Source of the DNA: Atkinsonella hypoxylon | Taxonomy: Eukaryota > Ascomycota > Sordariomycetes > Hypocreales > Clavicipitaceae | Assembly (NCBI GenBank): GCA_000729835.1 | Contig: JFHB01000100.1 | Span: 45,090 to 109,089, forward strand | Length of the DNA stretch: 64,000 nucleotides | Reading direction: 5' to 3' | Part shown: in pieces, positions 37,240 to 48,500 of the stretch | Layout of the letters: the number at the start of each line of letters is the position of its first letter | How positions within the stretch are numbered: the first letter of the stretch is position 1 | Made by a program: the position numbers and the translations under genes | Notes under the pieces: generated by a model | What the model was told of the DNA's origin: nothing | Database searches by the model: none | Seen by the model: only the letters and a program-made list of their open reading frames with translations

Positions 37240-38592
37240 TTATACTCCTCGTGGTCGCTGCAAAATTGGTCGACGTTTCAATCTGGAGCGGTGAAAGTCG
37301 ATGATCAACGTCCGGCCAAGCTCTTCATTCCAAAGAACATTGTCACGCCGCAGATCTTCATGGATAATTCCCAAGGCTTTGATTTCTTTGTGTGATCTGC
37401 GAATTGCTGGCTGAACCAGGGCGCCAGTTCCATTGATGCTGTACTTTGTCCCCCCAGCCCATGACAAGCATATGGCGAATCTGTCCAGCCTCGTGGTGGT
37501 CCCTTTTCCGATGACAGTGTAGCCATATACGACACAAGTAAGTTTGAATGGCGCACCGTATGCCCCGTAACCTCCAAGCGGTGTGCATCTATCAAGGTTT
37601 TCGTCCAACTGTGCCTTTAGTAAAACGTACCAAATCCTCTAAGGTAATCGGATGATGAAAATCGTCTTTGCTTCGACGATGACGCATTACATTCGGACAA
37701 CAGTCATCTAGAACACCGCCAGACTGTAATCCAAGCAGACAGCGTTGGGTGCAGAATTTCGCATCACGATCTTGGACCTGAGTGCCTTGACGGTTCCCCA
37801 GGTCCCGGTGACGACTTGCTTGTCTAGATGAAGTCACCTGGCTGAATCCCCGTTTGCGGCCTGTTGCTGGGTTCGAATCGGAGCCCGATGAGTCTGGCGA
37901 CTGGGAGCGATACTGTGTACACCCGACGGTGCACAGCTGGCCTGAGACCTTGTAGACGGTCGATGGGATATCGATTTTGGGGGAGCCGATAGGGGTGACG
38001 ATGGTTCATAAGACGATTCGGAATCTGGACTCTCAGGCTCCAGATCAGTGCTATCGCATTGGGAAAGTCTTTGCCGAGTATGCTCAAAGCTAAACTTCCA
38101 GATATGAAGGTTTGATCGTGCAGCATTTCTCCATTCCTGATCGCGCACGATTGAGCGGAATGCCATCAGACACAGACATAGTGATGTTGCCACAGAAGTC
38201 TTCGGTTCTTGGAAACTGTCCTCGATTTCCGCATCTACTTCGCTGTTAGGATCACAAAAGCAGTAATAAAGCGTGCTAGGATCATCATATAGGACACGGA
38301 GGGGGACCCGGGCAACTCCGTTAGTAACATAAGAATACTCGAGTCCCTCCTGAATCCTGACGTGATGTTGTTGGACAAGCGCGGAGCAGACAAATCGCTC
38401 TGCATCATACCTCAACTTTGCTTCCTCGTCTGTCGGTATTTTGGCGATATCCTTCCATATATTTACTGGTCGAAACCCCAAAAGAAGGCTGGCAACAGAC
38501 AGCGTGTCAGCAGCTTTGACAGCAGTTGTTGATGGAAGATCATAGTGAAGGTCTGCCCCCCCTTCTGCAGTAGGCTTCCTGCTCTAATATTG
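37240..38592 (-). pseudogene. Degenerate fungal protein-kinase-like gene
   Basis: Read on the minus strand, family-like protein begins after an in-frame stop near 38590 (LHYDLPSTTAVKAADTLSV) and runs through AKIPTDEEAKLRYDAERFVC and VPLRVLYDDPSTLYYCFCD. After a Ser/Pro-rich linker that frame stops at 37834. The signal moves to another frame (KFCTQRCLLGLQSGGVLDD, HHPITLEDLVR). It then moves to a third frame with DENLDRCTPLGGYGAYGAPF and GYTVIGKGTTTRL. It continues through two more frame changes near 37440-37520 to an active-site-like IHEDLRRDNVLW and LIIDFHRS. The stretch expected between TTTRL and the HEDL block is shortened. N-terminal truncation, an internal deletion and several frameshifts make this a pseudogene. 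One of the frame changes, near 37611-37630, could be a real intron. Such kinase-like genes are commonly multicopy in Hypocreales (family knowledge). Confidence 0.8.
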
Positions 38593-39777
38593 TTGCTAGG
38601 TACTCCGTAGGTAGGTTACTTATCTGTACCCAGCAGAATCTCACCGCCTTTTTACGCGCACCCACCTTCCGGTTTCAGACTAGTTAGTGTTTTGGCAGCA
38701 TCCCCTCGGCAAATTTGCATAGCACGCTCCAGAGGCACTAAAAGTATAGATTGAAATACTCTGGAATGCTCCTTGTTATCAGGCAAAGGCTCCTCTCTCA
38801 CTTGCTAAGAGGAAATAATGACAAGGCGTGTGTGTTGGGATACATGCGTGCGAGGTGCAGGCCTCTCTGATTGTCACTCTCGAAGTGACCCACAAGCTAG
38901 AGGAGAACAGTGGGTTGCTCTTGTATTTGCAGCCTTATCGTCTCTAATAAGGAGATGGACAAGAATCAGTCAAGTCTTTTCATTCCTGAAGCAAGTCGGA
39001 TCAAGAAGAGAGAAGAGCAGGGAGAAATGCTGTGCGATATTTGTGCGATATTTGTGCGGATTTTTGGATTTAGCGCTGGTCCCATTTTCTTGTCGCCATG
39101 CAGTGGCACTTCTTCGGTACTCCATGACGCCACCTGTCGTCGAGATAGCAAACAGAAACAGTGGCAAAAAGTCTTTGCGAAACGCTAATTCCGTCATACT
39201 AACAAGTGGCCATCTCGGCAAACATGAAAAGCCGCCTTCCACGTGTACCCAATCGACCTCATCCGTTGCGCGGCTTCCTCCGTGTTCTGTCGTGGTAAAG
39301 TTTGTGTGTGTGGCTCAGTCGATCGCAGTCGCTACTGCCAGACAGCCAGCCAGACAGACAGCCAGACAGACAGCCAGACAGACAGCCAGACAGACAGCCA
39401 GACAGACAGCCAGACGTTGTCGTCTGGCAAAGAAAAACCCTTGTCCATTCGGAAGCTCGTTTGAGCTGAAAGCCCCACTTTCTGCTGTCACTGTCCAATC
39501 CCGTCTACTACACTCCCACTACCCGCAGCAATTGATCCTCCAAGCTCTCCACAACAAGCAATAGCAAGTATTCTTACGAATTTTGATTTATCTATTATTA
39601 TTTTTTCCCCCGTCCTACTTTTTTTTATTCTTCTCTTTCTCTGCTCGGATCGAAAGGTGGCGTACAAACTATTCCTCGTTGGAGAATTATCCATCTGTGG
39701 TACACCAGCAACCGGATTCTGGGTGGCAGGCTGTCACTCGCGTCGCTCGGCGCATACAAAACTTTGTACGACCCATC
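38593..39777. other. Upstream region of the copper ATPase
   Basis: A TACTCCGTA motif followed by GGTAGGT lies at 38601-38615, right at the broken 5' end of the kinase pseudogene. A 12-base tandem array is at 39340-39414. CT- and T-rich leader sequence runs from about 39580 to 39650. No separate gene is supported. The frame that continues upstream of the ATPase ATG starts only from a TTG. Confidence 0.6.
39340..39414. repeat. 12-bp tandem repeat (CAGACAGACAGC)n
   Basis: About six copies of a 12-base unit, the first partly degenerate. It lies about 360 bp upstream of the copper ATPase start codon, in the likely promoter or leader. Confidence 0.95.
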
Positions 39778-42700
39778 ATGGCGCAACTGAAGCCTATCAC
39801 GACATCCTACCTTGTGGGCAATTTGCATTGTCCATCATGCGTCGCAACTATTAAAAGTTCCCTGGAGCATGAGTATTCACGCAGAGTCTTCTGGGTATCT
39901 CCCAACGTTGTCACCTCCGTTGTCACTGTCGAACATGAAGATGTCGGCGCCGACTTTATACGCGACATGGGGAAGACCCTCGAGGACGCTGGCTTTGAGA
40001 TCTGTGCCGTCGACACAACGGCTGACATATTGGATGACTTGAATGACGCCACGGAGGAGTATGCTAGAGCCAGTGCCAGTCAGGAGAGTCGTCGCCGCCG
40101 GAGCAGCAGCGCGTTTGACCTCTGGTGGAGGTTATGGAGAGCTGCCGCGCCGTCTGCCACGCCGTCTGCCACGCCCCATGATGGGAAAGCGGCTGCGCAT
40201 CTGGACAAATGTGACGCTTGTAAAACAACCGCTGCTGCCACAGTTCACGAGAGTGGTCTAAGTCTGGCGCAACAGCTGCGGCGAAATGACCTTCCTGCCT
40301 CAAGCATTCAGCAACGCCTCAATGGTGCTGCCGGGCCATCTCCCGCCGTACTTGAGCAAGTCGTTGTGGACGACAAGCCAGAGGCGCCTCGGCTTTGGCG
40401 AGCAACGATATCCATCGGTGGCATGACGTGTGCGTCATGCGCCAATACCATCACAGAGGAGGTCAAGAAGAACTCGTGGGTGTCAGGAGTCGTCGTCAAT
40501 CTCGTCGCAAACAGTGCGTCAGTCGATTTAAAGGATCAGAGCCAAGCACAAGAGCTCGTCGAGGCTATTGAGGATCTCGGATATGATGCCGTGCTGGACA
40601 GGGTGGTTGACCTGGAAGAACTAAAGCGCGCTGCCGACGACGAGCGAGAGGTCGAGATCCAGGTCGACGGCATTTTCTGCGCTAAGTGCCCTGATCGCAT
40701 ACTCAAGACGCTCAAGAATCTGAGCTCCTCGCGCATCGAGATTCTTAAGGCGCCATCTCGAGAGAAACCATTCCTCAAGATCAGATATACCCCGCAAACT
40801 CCAAATTTCACAATCCGTCACATACTGAAGGCAATCGAGGCAACAGACCCGTCATTCAAGGCCTCAATCTATCATCCGCCAACTCTGGAAGAACGGTCCA
40901 AGGCGATCAGGGCCAAGCACCAGCGCCAACTATTTTGGCGCATAATACTGACCTTTGTTTTGGCCATACCAACATTCGTCTTTGGAATTGTCTACATGAG
41001 CTTGGTGCCTGATTCAAATCCCACAAAGCACTATCTGATGAAGCCCTGGACATCCGGCTTGAGCCGTCTGGAGATTATTCTCTTCGCGCTGTCGACCCCA
41101 GTCTATTTCTTTGCCGCCGACATCTTTCACATCCGTGCCATCAAGGAAATCCGCACCATGTGGCGGCCTGGAAGTCGAACACCTCTGGTGGAGAGGTTCT
41201 ACAGGTTTGGAAGCATGAATATGCTCATGTCACTCGGGACCACAATTGCATATTTTTCATCCATGGCGCAGATGATTGCCGCAGGTATAAGGAAAGATGG
41301 TCCCGTGCCCAAGAGCAGCTTCTACTTTGACTCGGTTGTGTTTCTGACTCTCTTTCTTCTCGTCGGAAGACTGATCGAGGCATACAGCAAATCAAAGACT
41401 GGTGATGCAGTCGGTGCGCTGGCAAAGCTGCGGCCCAGTACGGCCCTTCTCATAGAGAAGGACCCCCTCAGGGGTGGCCAGGTCACCTCGGTTACACCCA
41501 TTGATCAGCTCGAACTCGGCGACACGGTCCGTGTTCCTCACGGCGCATCGCCAGCGGTAGACGGCATTATCCTCACTGGCGAAACCAACTTTGACGAATC
41601 AAGCCTGACAGGGGAGTCTCGTCCTATAAAGAAGGCTCCCGGCGACAACGTCTATGCAGGTACGGTAAACAAGGGAGACGCCGTCACGATTAGCGTGACG
41701 GGCACTTCTGGAAAATCCATGCTTGATCAGATTGTGGAAGTGGTCCGCGAGGGACAAACCAAGCGAGCGCCGGTGGAACAGATTGCCGATCTCCTGACCT
41801 CCTACTTTGTTCCCGTCATCACGCTCATCGCAGCCGTCACCTGGGTTGTATGGCTGGCCCTGGCACTTGCGGGCGCGGTGCCTAAGCAGGAGACCCGCGC
41901 ATACGGCGGCTCTGCCGCGTTCGCATTCCAGTTTGCCATTGCTGTGTTCGTGGTCGCCTGTCCCTGCGGGCTCGCACTGGCGGCTCCGACAGCCATCTTT
42001 GTCGGAGGCGGCATCGCAGCCAAGCACGGCATCCTCGCCAAGGGGGGGGGCGAGGCGTTCGAGAAGGCCAGCAAGATTGACTGTGTGGTGTTTGACAAGA
42101 CGGGCACGCTGACCGAGGGCGGCGAGCCGCAAATCACAGACTCGGAGCTGTTTCCGGAAGGGAGCATCGCCAACTTTGACCGGCTGACGCTCTTATCCGG
42201 GCTCAAGGCAGCAGAGGAGCAGAGCAGCCACCCGGTCGCGAAAGCGATTGTGAACTTCTGCGGCGACGGCGTCTCATCCGCATCGCTCGACACGACGGAA
42301 GAGCTTCCCGGTCGAGGAATGAAAGCCTCGTATGGCGGCGATCGGCCCTTTGACCTGGCCGTGGGCAATGAGCTGCTCATGCGCGACCTTTCGCTCACGC
42401 TGTCGCCCTCCGTGTCGAGCCGGCTGCAGAGCTGGAAAACAGAAGCCAAGTCGGTGGCCGTCATGGCCGTCAGGCCCCGCGACGACGACGACGGTAATAG
42501 CCCCTGGCATCTTGCCGCCATCCTGTCCATCTCGGACCCGATTCGACCCGAGGCCGCGGCCGTGGTGAAGGCCCTCGGGGCTCGCGGCACCCAAGTCTGG
42601 ATGCTCTCGGGCGACAACCTCACGACCGCGCAAGCGGTAGCGCAAAGAGTGGGCATCCCCAAGACCAACGTGCTCGCCGAGGTGCTCCCCTCCGACAAGG

Positions 42701-43161
42701 CCGACAAGGTCCGCTACCTGCAGGCCACGCTGCACGCCGGCACCCGGCGCGCCACGGTCGCCATGGTCGGCGATGGCATCAACGACTCGCCCGCCCTCAC
42801 CACGGCAGACGTGGGCATCGCCATTGGCTCAGGCAGCGACGTGGCCATCTCGAGCGCAGACTTTGTGCTCGCCTCGTCCAGCCTGGGCGCCGTGCTGACC
42901 CTCGTGCACCTCAGCCGCACCGTCTTCCGCCGCATCCAAATCAACTTTGTCTGGGCCGTCGTCTACAACCTCGTTGCGGTCCCCGTCGCAGCCGGCTGTC
43001 TGTACGCCATCAGGACCCCCGATGGCTCTCACGTCAGGCTCGACCCCGTCTGGGCCGCGCTGGCCATGGCCCTTTCGAGCATCAGCGTCGTCTTGAGCAG
43101 TCTCGCGCTGCGGGTCAGAATACCATGTCTTGGTTTCCGCGCCAAGCCGTTGCAAGAATGA
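39778..43161 (+). CDS. Copper-type P1B ATPase (heavy-metal exporter)
   Basis: Single exon of 1127 aa from the first ATG of the frame (MAQLKPI). The N terminus has three heavy-metal-associated motifs of type CxxC: CPSC (18-21), CASC in GMTCASC (218-221) and CAKC (301-304). They are separated by a Cys/His-containing linker with an Arg-rich and Ala/Thr/Pro-rich part. The core has the actuator motif TGES (611-614), the membrane metal-site motif CPC (728-730) in VACPCGLALAAP, the phosphorylation site DKTGTLT (Asp773), SHPVA with His818, and the hinge GDGIND (998-1003). Hydrophobic segments match the usual eight-helix P1B layout. CPC plus the N-terminal CxxC modules fit a Cu(I) pump that uses ATP to move copper out of the cytosol. 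The motif set does not decide between secretory-pathway loading (CCC2-like) and detoxification at the plasma membrane (CrpA-like). Confidence 0.95.
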   Translation: MAQLKPITTSYLVGNLHCPSCVATIKSSLEHEYSRRVFWVSPNVVTSVVTVEHEDVGADFIRDMGKTLEDAGFEICAVDTTADILDDLNDATEEYARASASQESRRRRSSSAFDLWWRLWRAAAPSATPSATPHDGKAAAHLDKCDACKTTAAATVHESGLSLAQQLRRNDLPASSIQQRLNGAAGPSPAVLEQVVVDDKPEAPRLWRATISIGGMTCASCANTITEEVKKNSWVSGVVVNLVANSASVDLKDQSQAQELVEAIEDLGYDAVLDRVVDLEELKRAADDEREVEIQVDGIFCAKCPDRILKTLKNLSSSRIEILKAPSREKPFLKIRYTPQTPNFTIRHILKAIEATDPSFKASIYHPPTLEERSKAIRAKHQRQLFWRIILTFVLAIPTFVFGIVYMSLVPDSNPTKHYLMKPWTSGLSRLEIILFALSTPVYFFAADIFHIRAIKEIRTMWRPGSRTPLVERFYRFGSMNMLMSLGTTIAYFSSMAQMIAAGIRKDGPVPKSSFYFDSVVFLTLFLLVGRLIEAYSKSKTGDAVGALAKLRPSTALLIEKDPLRGGQVTSVTPIDQLELGDTVRVPHGASPAVDGIILTGETNFDESSLTGESRPIKKAPGDNVYAGTVNKGDAVTISVTGTSGKSMLDQIVEVVREGQTKRAPVEQIADLLTSYFVPVITLIAAVTWVVWLALALAGAVPKQETRAYGGSAAFAFQFAIAVFVVACPCGLALAAPTAIFVGGGIAAKHGILAKGGGEAFEKASKIDCVVFDKTGTLTEGGEPQITDSELFPEGSIANFDRLTLLSGLKAAEEQSSHPVAKAIVNFCGDGVSSASLDTTEELPGRGMKASYGGDRPFDLAVGNELLMRDLSLTLSPSVSSRLQSWKTEAKSVAVMAVRPRDDDDGNSPWHLAAILSISDPIRPEAAAVVKALGARGTQVWMLSGDNLTTAQAVAQRVGIPKTNVLAEVLPSDKADKVRYLQATLHAGTRRATVAMVGDGINDSPALTTADVGIAIGSGSDVAISSADFVLASSSLGAVLTLVHLSRTVFRRIQINFVWAVVYNLVAVPVAAGCLYAIRTPDGSHVRLDPVWAALAMALSSISVVLSSLALRVRIPCLGFRAKPLQE

Positions 43162-44435
43162 AAGACGGGCTCGTATACGTAAGCTCATCCATCACATCAC
43201 GGCCACGTCCCTAGTCCGCGCGACCCCAGTATTATCCGCCCCGCATGCGCCACGCCAAGCAACGAATGATTTTCGCCCGGCCAAGAAAACTTACAAGGCT
43301 GGATGGGGCAGCCCCTGGCGCAGGGCAGAAAACTCAAATGATGTCAGCCGATAGATAGTTAGTTGTGCTCCATGTCATTTTCTGCCGCTTGGCTGATTGT
43401 CTTGGCGGTGATGCGTGCGGTTTTGGGACGATGGGATTCACGAGCGTATCGTATTGTCGTATTCGAGTTTCTTTTTTTTCTTTTTTTTTTTTCAAAAATT
43501 GTTTTTTTTTGTTCCCCTCACAACAGTGTAGTGGTGGTGATGGAGGAGGGCGTGGCCTGGTGTAGATGACATCTAGCATGCAGGCCGGGGTGATCTGACG
43601 CCAAGACCCAATGGCATCTGCTGCCATGTCGGCGCTGTTATTTAATATGGATGCAATTGTCAAGATAGCGTGAACGAGGCGGTCCGCGAAACCCGCGAAT
43701 GACTCTTCGACTCAACATCCAGTATGCTTAATCAGTAAACATGTCACCTGGAACAAGGCACTGTATCAAGCTGAGGGTAGTGTTGCATTCACTAGTCCTG
43801 GACGAGATATTCTAAACCACCCTAATACCATCCACATGTATAATCAACCAGCAAAAAGAAAAAAAAAATGAAATGAAATGACAAACACCTAGTGATATTA
43901 CAGGCCAAAGGTAAGGGCAGTCCCAGACGAGCCCGATTTTCTCCTTCCTGCTGATACCACTGCAACTCCTGAGAACCCTCTTTCGGCCACTGAGGCTTGG
44001 GGAGCCGTCATGTGAAGCGAATTGGTATAGAACCAAGAGTCATTCCAGATTGTAAAAGTAACAAACCATATCCATCCAACTCCGTGAAACTTCCATAACG
44101 CAAGGGAATATTAGCCGTGAATGCACATAATAACGCTGCAGCGTCTGTGTCGGACGCATTAAGGGGTAATCATGACCCAGGTTGAATCAAGGAAAGATGC
44201 GTGGTTGAAGAAAAATGCATTATAAATGCTGTATGCATCAAGTGTCTCTGGCAGATGAGAGACGATGATGCAAGATATGAGGAAAAGAGCCCTCTTTCGC
44301 AACGCCATGCTTTTGAAATCGAAAATGCAAATCTTTTATAATTCCATAAAGGAAGGGACAGCTGCGCACCAGACTGTATCAAATGCCGGTGACGGCGAAT
44401 AGTCCACATAAATGAGAATGTTTGATGCCCAACGT
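43162..44435. other. Intergenic region between convergent ATPase and cyclin genes
   Basis: Both flanking genes end here, so this should hold two transcript 3' ends. T-tracts lie at about 43472-43490 and 43501-43510. No gene is supported. Confidence 0.6.
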
Positions 44436-45572
44436 CTATCGAACAGCAACAGCCCCGCCGAGAAGTCGTTCCCACATTCCTCTCTTGTGTCGCTTCTTCG
44501 CAGGTTCTTCCTGGAGTTCGTGGTACTGCTCGACCGAGATCTCATATGGAAGCATGCTTTCTCCAGGTACGGTTTGCTGCGGGGCTGACTTGGCTAGGTC
44601 TGCATCCAGGACAATCTCCACAGGCGAGTCATACAAGCTCTCCTGGGTCTGGGAAGCCTCATACATATAAGGCGAAGGATCAGACTCCAACGGTGTGGTG
44701 GAGCGGGATTGTTGTCGGCTGGAAGAAATAGATGAGGCGTATGAACTGGCCGAGCTGCTGTATGTGAGACCAGGAGGGGTGATTGCGCCGCCACTGATCG
44801 AGCGTGCCTCGAGGCTGTTGTTTCGAGAGCGTGATTGGCCTCGAGATGCTGGAGGGCTGTGGTAACGAGCGGCAATCTCGTGCTGGCGTCTCTTCTCCTC
44901 ACGGTAACGCATCTTGCGAGCATGTCGCTCTGCGACGCGACTGCGAAGAGGTGCTAGGAAAGAATCCAGCTCCCTATACAAGTCCTGCTCACTAATTCTC
45001 AGGTCCCATTCGAGGAGGAAGAGGAGCTGCTTCTCCATCAAGTTGACCTCGGTGCGGCTGAAGCCGAAACTGTAACATTCGGTCTTGGTGTGAGTATAGT
45101 TGGCCCAATGCTTGTTCTTAGGTGAGCTGTCGTTGAGGTACTTGGCAGAGAGGATCAGTGACGCAAGGAAGATACGGTGAGTCGTACATCGCAAGCCACG
45201 AGCCATGGGTTGAAGCTTTGATTTGAGACGAGTCAAATAGACCAATGTGGACATGAGTGTTGGAACCTGGACATTGGAGGACACAACAAGCTGCGTGATG
45301 AATTCTTCAAGTGTAGGCAATGTGTTGTCGACCAAGTCCAGAGCTGCCGATTGAGGAATTCGAGGCGCTGTTGGGGGAATATCTGACTGCTCTTGTTGTT
45401 GTTGAGGTTGTTGCTCCGTTCTATTGACAGACATAAGGGTCGAATCGCATGTGATAACATTGTGAGCGGCCTCGGCGAGGAATAAGATCATTTCTCGGCT
45501 CACAGGTTGGTAGACAAAATGGTCCAGGGCGGCCTTGTTAAGCTCGTCCATAGTCAGTTGCCGTGACGCCAT
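44436..45572 (-). CDS. pclA: PCL/PHO80-type cyclin (PCL1/PclA-like)
   Basis: Single exon of 378 aa. The start is the ATG at 45572 (MASRQLTMDELNKAALD), and the upstream frame has no conserved sequence. Residues about 15-200 form a cyclin box. FVYQPVSREMILFLAEAA starts the fold, a Gln/Glu-rich insertion (QQPQQQQEQ) interrupts it, and LPTLEEFITQLV, TRLKSKLQPMARGLRCTTHR and AKYLNDSSPKNKHWANY are typical of PHO80-like cyclins. LLFLLEWDLRISEQDLYREL closes it. The C-terminal part is Ser/Arg-rich and likely disordered, with a basic patch KKRHKR near the end. Such cyclins activate PHO85-type kinases in G1 control and morphogenesis; Aspergillus PclA acts in conidiation. Gene name by similarity. It is convergent with the copper ATPase. 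Confidence 0.9.
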   Translation of the reverse strand: MASRQLTMDELNKAALDHFVYQPVSREMILFLAEAAHNVITCDSTLMSVNRTEQQPQQQQEQSDIPPTAPRIPQSAALDLVDNTLPTLEEFITQLVVSSNVQVPTLMSTLVYLTRLKSKLQPMARGLRCTTHRIFLASLILSAKYLNDSSPKNKHWANYTHTKTECYSFGFSRTEVNLMEKQLLFLLEWDLRISEQDLYRELDSFLAPLRSRVAERHARKMRYREEKRRQHEIAARYHSPPASRGQSRSRNNSLEARSISGGAITPPGLTYSSSASSYASSISSSRQQSRSTTPLESDPSPYMYEASQTQESLYDSPVEIVLDADLAKSAPQQTVPGESMLPYEISVEQYHELQEEPAKKRHKRGMWERLLGGAVAVR

Positions 45573-48500
45573 GGTGAACCAAAGAATATGAGATACGGCG
45601 AAGTGGATATTATGGCAGATGGTCAACAGCCAGCCAAAGACCACCACCGATGATGAGAGTGAAGTGAGATGGTAGGGTAAGATGTGAAGACTTAGTGGCA
45701 AATGCAAGTGGGAGGCGCTTGGACGATATATTATATCGGACAAGAAAATAACGGGGGCCAATAATCAAAGTTAAGGAACAAGTATTATGTGAGTAAAAAG
45801 GACACAAGGGAGACGAAAGACTGGTTTTCAATGTCAGACAATGGAGAGCGAGAAGCTCATGCGCATGTGGCCAGACAAGTGACCACCTGGAAAGGTCGTC
45901 AGTTAGGGACGTTGGGAACACGGGGCTGAGCGTGCCGGGTACAGGGGGGGTCCCACAGGGAGTGCCACAAAAGGAGGGAGTGGCGGAAGGAGGGTTTGGA
46001 AGGGTATCAGGGTGAAGGATGTGGGGGAGGGTGTGTGATTAGGGTCAATGACTTCTGGATGTGACGGGCCGTGGTAGCTGTGTACCAGTTGCCGTGAGTT
46101 GCGTGCCAGTTGAAGGGGAGCAGAATGCCTGCGAGTGGTGGGTGGGAGGAGGAGCAGCGTCGGGGATGACGATACTGCCGAGATCTTTGCGATTCCGCGA
46201 AACACAAAAGAGGGATTTTTTTTTTTCCTGGACTGCCCGCACAAAGTGGCAGAGAGTCGAGGATAGAGCCTAAAAAGTGGTGAGTAGGAGAGGAGTCAGC
46301 TTAGTATTCGGCGAGAATGGCACGGGGCCGAATGGGCTCGCTGGTCAAGGGCTGCAGTACCGACGGCAGCACTGAGCGGTGCGGCAGTACATACAGCGGG
46401 GATGAGGGGCGCAGGTACCAACTTACCGGAGATGGTGCGCCTCCGATCGCTAGCGGCCAGGTCGACAGGGATGTGGTTCAGCAGGGCACGAGAGGCGTAG
46501 AAGTGAGCTTGGACGGCCTGACTGAGCAACCCGGGCCCATTCGAATTAGAGTTGAAGCGACCGCGAGATCTGTCAGCAGGGGCGGTTTCGCTTGACCTGG
46601 CAGAAGCGAGGCGAGCGAGTAGGCGACAGATTGGAGAAAGGGCCAGTGGTGGTTTTGCGTGGCTATTCCCCCGACAGGCAAGGACTTGTACAAGTCGTGA
46701 TGCTGTGACAGATTAATTCTCTTCTTGGATTGCTGCGCGTGATGGCGGAATCGGCGGGTTGAACGGAAATAGAAGCGTCAGTGGGGCGCCGATACAGAGT
46801 AGTCGTGGCAAATGGGCCGCGAATGCCGAGTCCAAGGTTCCAACAAGGCGATGATTTTTTGGTGGAAGCTATCGTCGTATTCGACGTCTATGATTACGGG
46901 GCAACTTGAAGCTTTAAGCCAGTCACCGTATCGATGTTGCGCCAATGAATCAAATAAGAAGCCGCAGACGGTGTTTGCGGCGGTGAAAGGGCACTATTAC
47001 TTTGGACTGCCGTGCAACATGAAAATGGCAAAGTAAAAACTATCCGACCCAGCAGAAGGACGTTTTTGGAGCTTTTTCGGCAAAGCGAAGGTCGAGTGCC
47101 TTTGTTGCTGGTGGTTCTCCTTTGTTTAGCGCTGACGAACCGGTCAACAAAGAGTTGGTGCTTCTCTATTGGTGAAAAGGCCAGGCGCTTTCCTATTGTT
47201 CCAATTGATAGGCACTAGGCACTAGGCACTATGCACTAGGCACTTGGTTGTGCAGGCTGTTTTGTGACCAGCTTCCGTTTGCGACGCAGCAAGTTCGAGT
47301 CGCAATGCAGGTTTTGACTTTGGAGTTCAGATGAACTGATGCTGCAACGGAAGTCGGCTTTATATAGGGACCTTCTCAAAGATTCAACTGAACCGAATTA
47401 TGCGCCCCGTCCCAATGGGTGAGGTAGACAAACGCAAGGGAGAGAGGTTGGTTCCTGGACCAAGCAGCCGTCGACTGGAGTGCAGAATTGCTGGGAGCAG
47501 CCGGTAGTCGCAGGTCCAAGGGGCGGTTTGGTGGGTGCGACCAAGTGCGTGACTGGGGATGGAGGAAAGCTATCAGTGTCTTGTTCGCCTAGCTCTCCGT
47601 CGACTGGAATTCAGCGATGCTATACAAGGGGCAGCCGTGGGAAGGAAATTGCTCTGCCCTTATCAAAAGTATAGAAAATTAAAATCAGTTGCGAATTCCG
47701 AACCACAAAAAAAAAATTTTTTCTCCCTTTTTTTTTTCCCTTAATTATCTCGAAAGTCGCTAATAGTTCCTGTCACAGCTGTGCAGTCACAGTCGCCTGC
47801 GTTATGATGATGAGCTAGTCGTGGTGAATGAAAGAGAGGGAGAACCAAAAAAAAAGAAGAAAAAAAAAAAGGAGCGTCCACGTTCCCTTCAGCGTCAGTT
47901 GTCGGTCGACCAAATGCGAACCGTGAGCCTTGAGAAGATTCTTTGGCGGTGGCCGTTTCAGAACTTTGTGCGCAAGACCTCACGGAGGTTTGCGCTTTGC
48001 TGACGATGCCGTCTGTTCTGAGCACAGAGAAAACTAAATCCCGATGGATATACCAGGACACAGCGAGAGAATATCGACCACTCAGACAACGGCGGAAGGT
48101 GGCAGCCAAGGGAAGGGGCGAAAAAAAAAAAAGAAAGAACTAGCGAACACTGAGCCGGCAGGTGCGACAGGCAAGAGGGGGGCCAAATGGCTAGCAATCA
48201 GGAGCAAGAAAGAGGAAAATGGGCAAAAGAAATGTGATGGCAAATTGAGCGGTCCTCCCTTTCAATACTATCCCGTAAAGGATTCCACGACGAAATGAAA
48301 AGGGAAAAGGGATGTCGTGAATAGAGCCAAAAATAAATAAATAAAAAGAACTGTCTACAAGCAGGAATTGAAAAGTGTTAATCAGAGGGGGCGGCGCTCA
48401 ATAAGTATTGAGCAATCTTGAATTGTCGAGATGATGCAATGTTTACCGCTCATGGATGGGAAGACGGGACAGGGTGCAAGGGTCTATTTCACAGGCAGAG

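Noticed and set aside
37860..37890. GGGTTCGAATCGG resembling a tRNA B box.
   Set aside because: It lies inside the kinase-like pseudogene and lacks the rest of a tRNA.
39340..39414. Regular short repeats that might suggest a CRISPR array.
   Set aside because: The units are contiguous with no spacers and the genome is eukaryotic. It is a tandem repeat.
39583..39777. 65-codon upstream extension of the copper ATPase frame.
   Set aside because: It begins at TTG and is a T-rich leader translated as hydrophobic residues. The first ATG is 39778.
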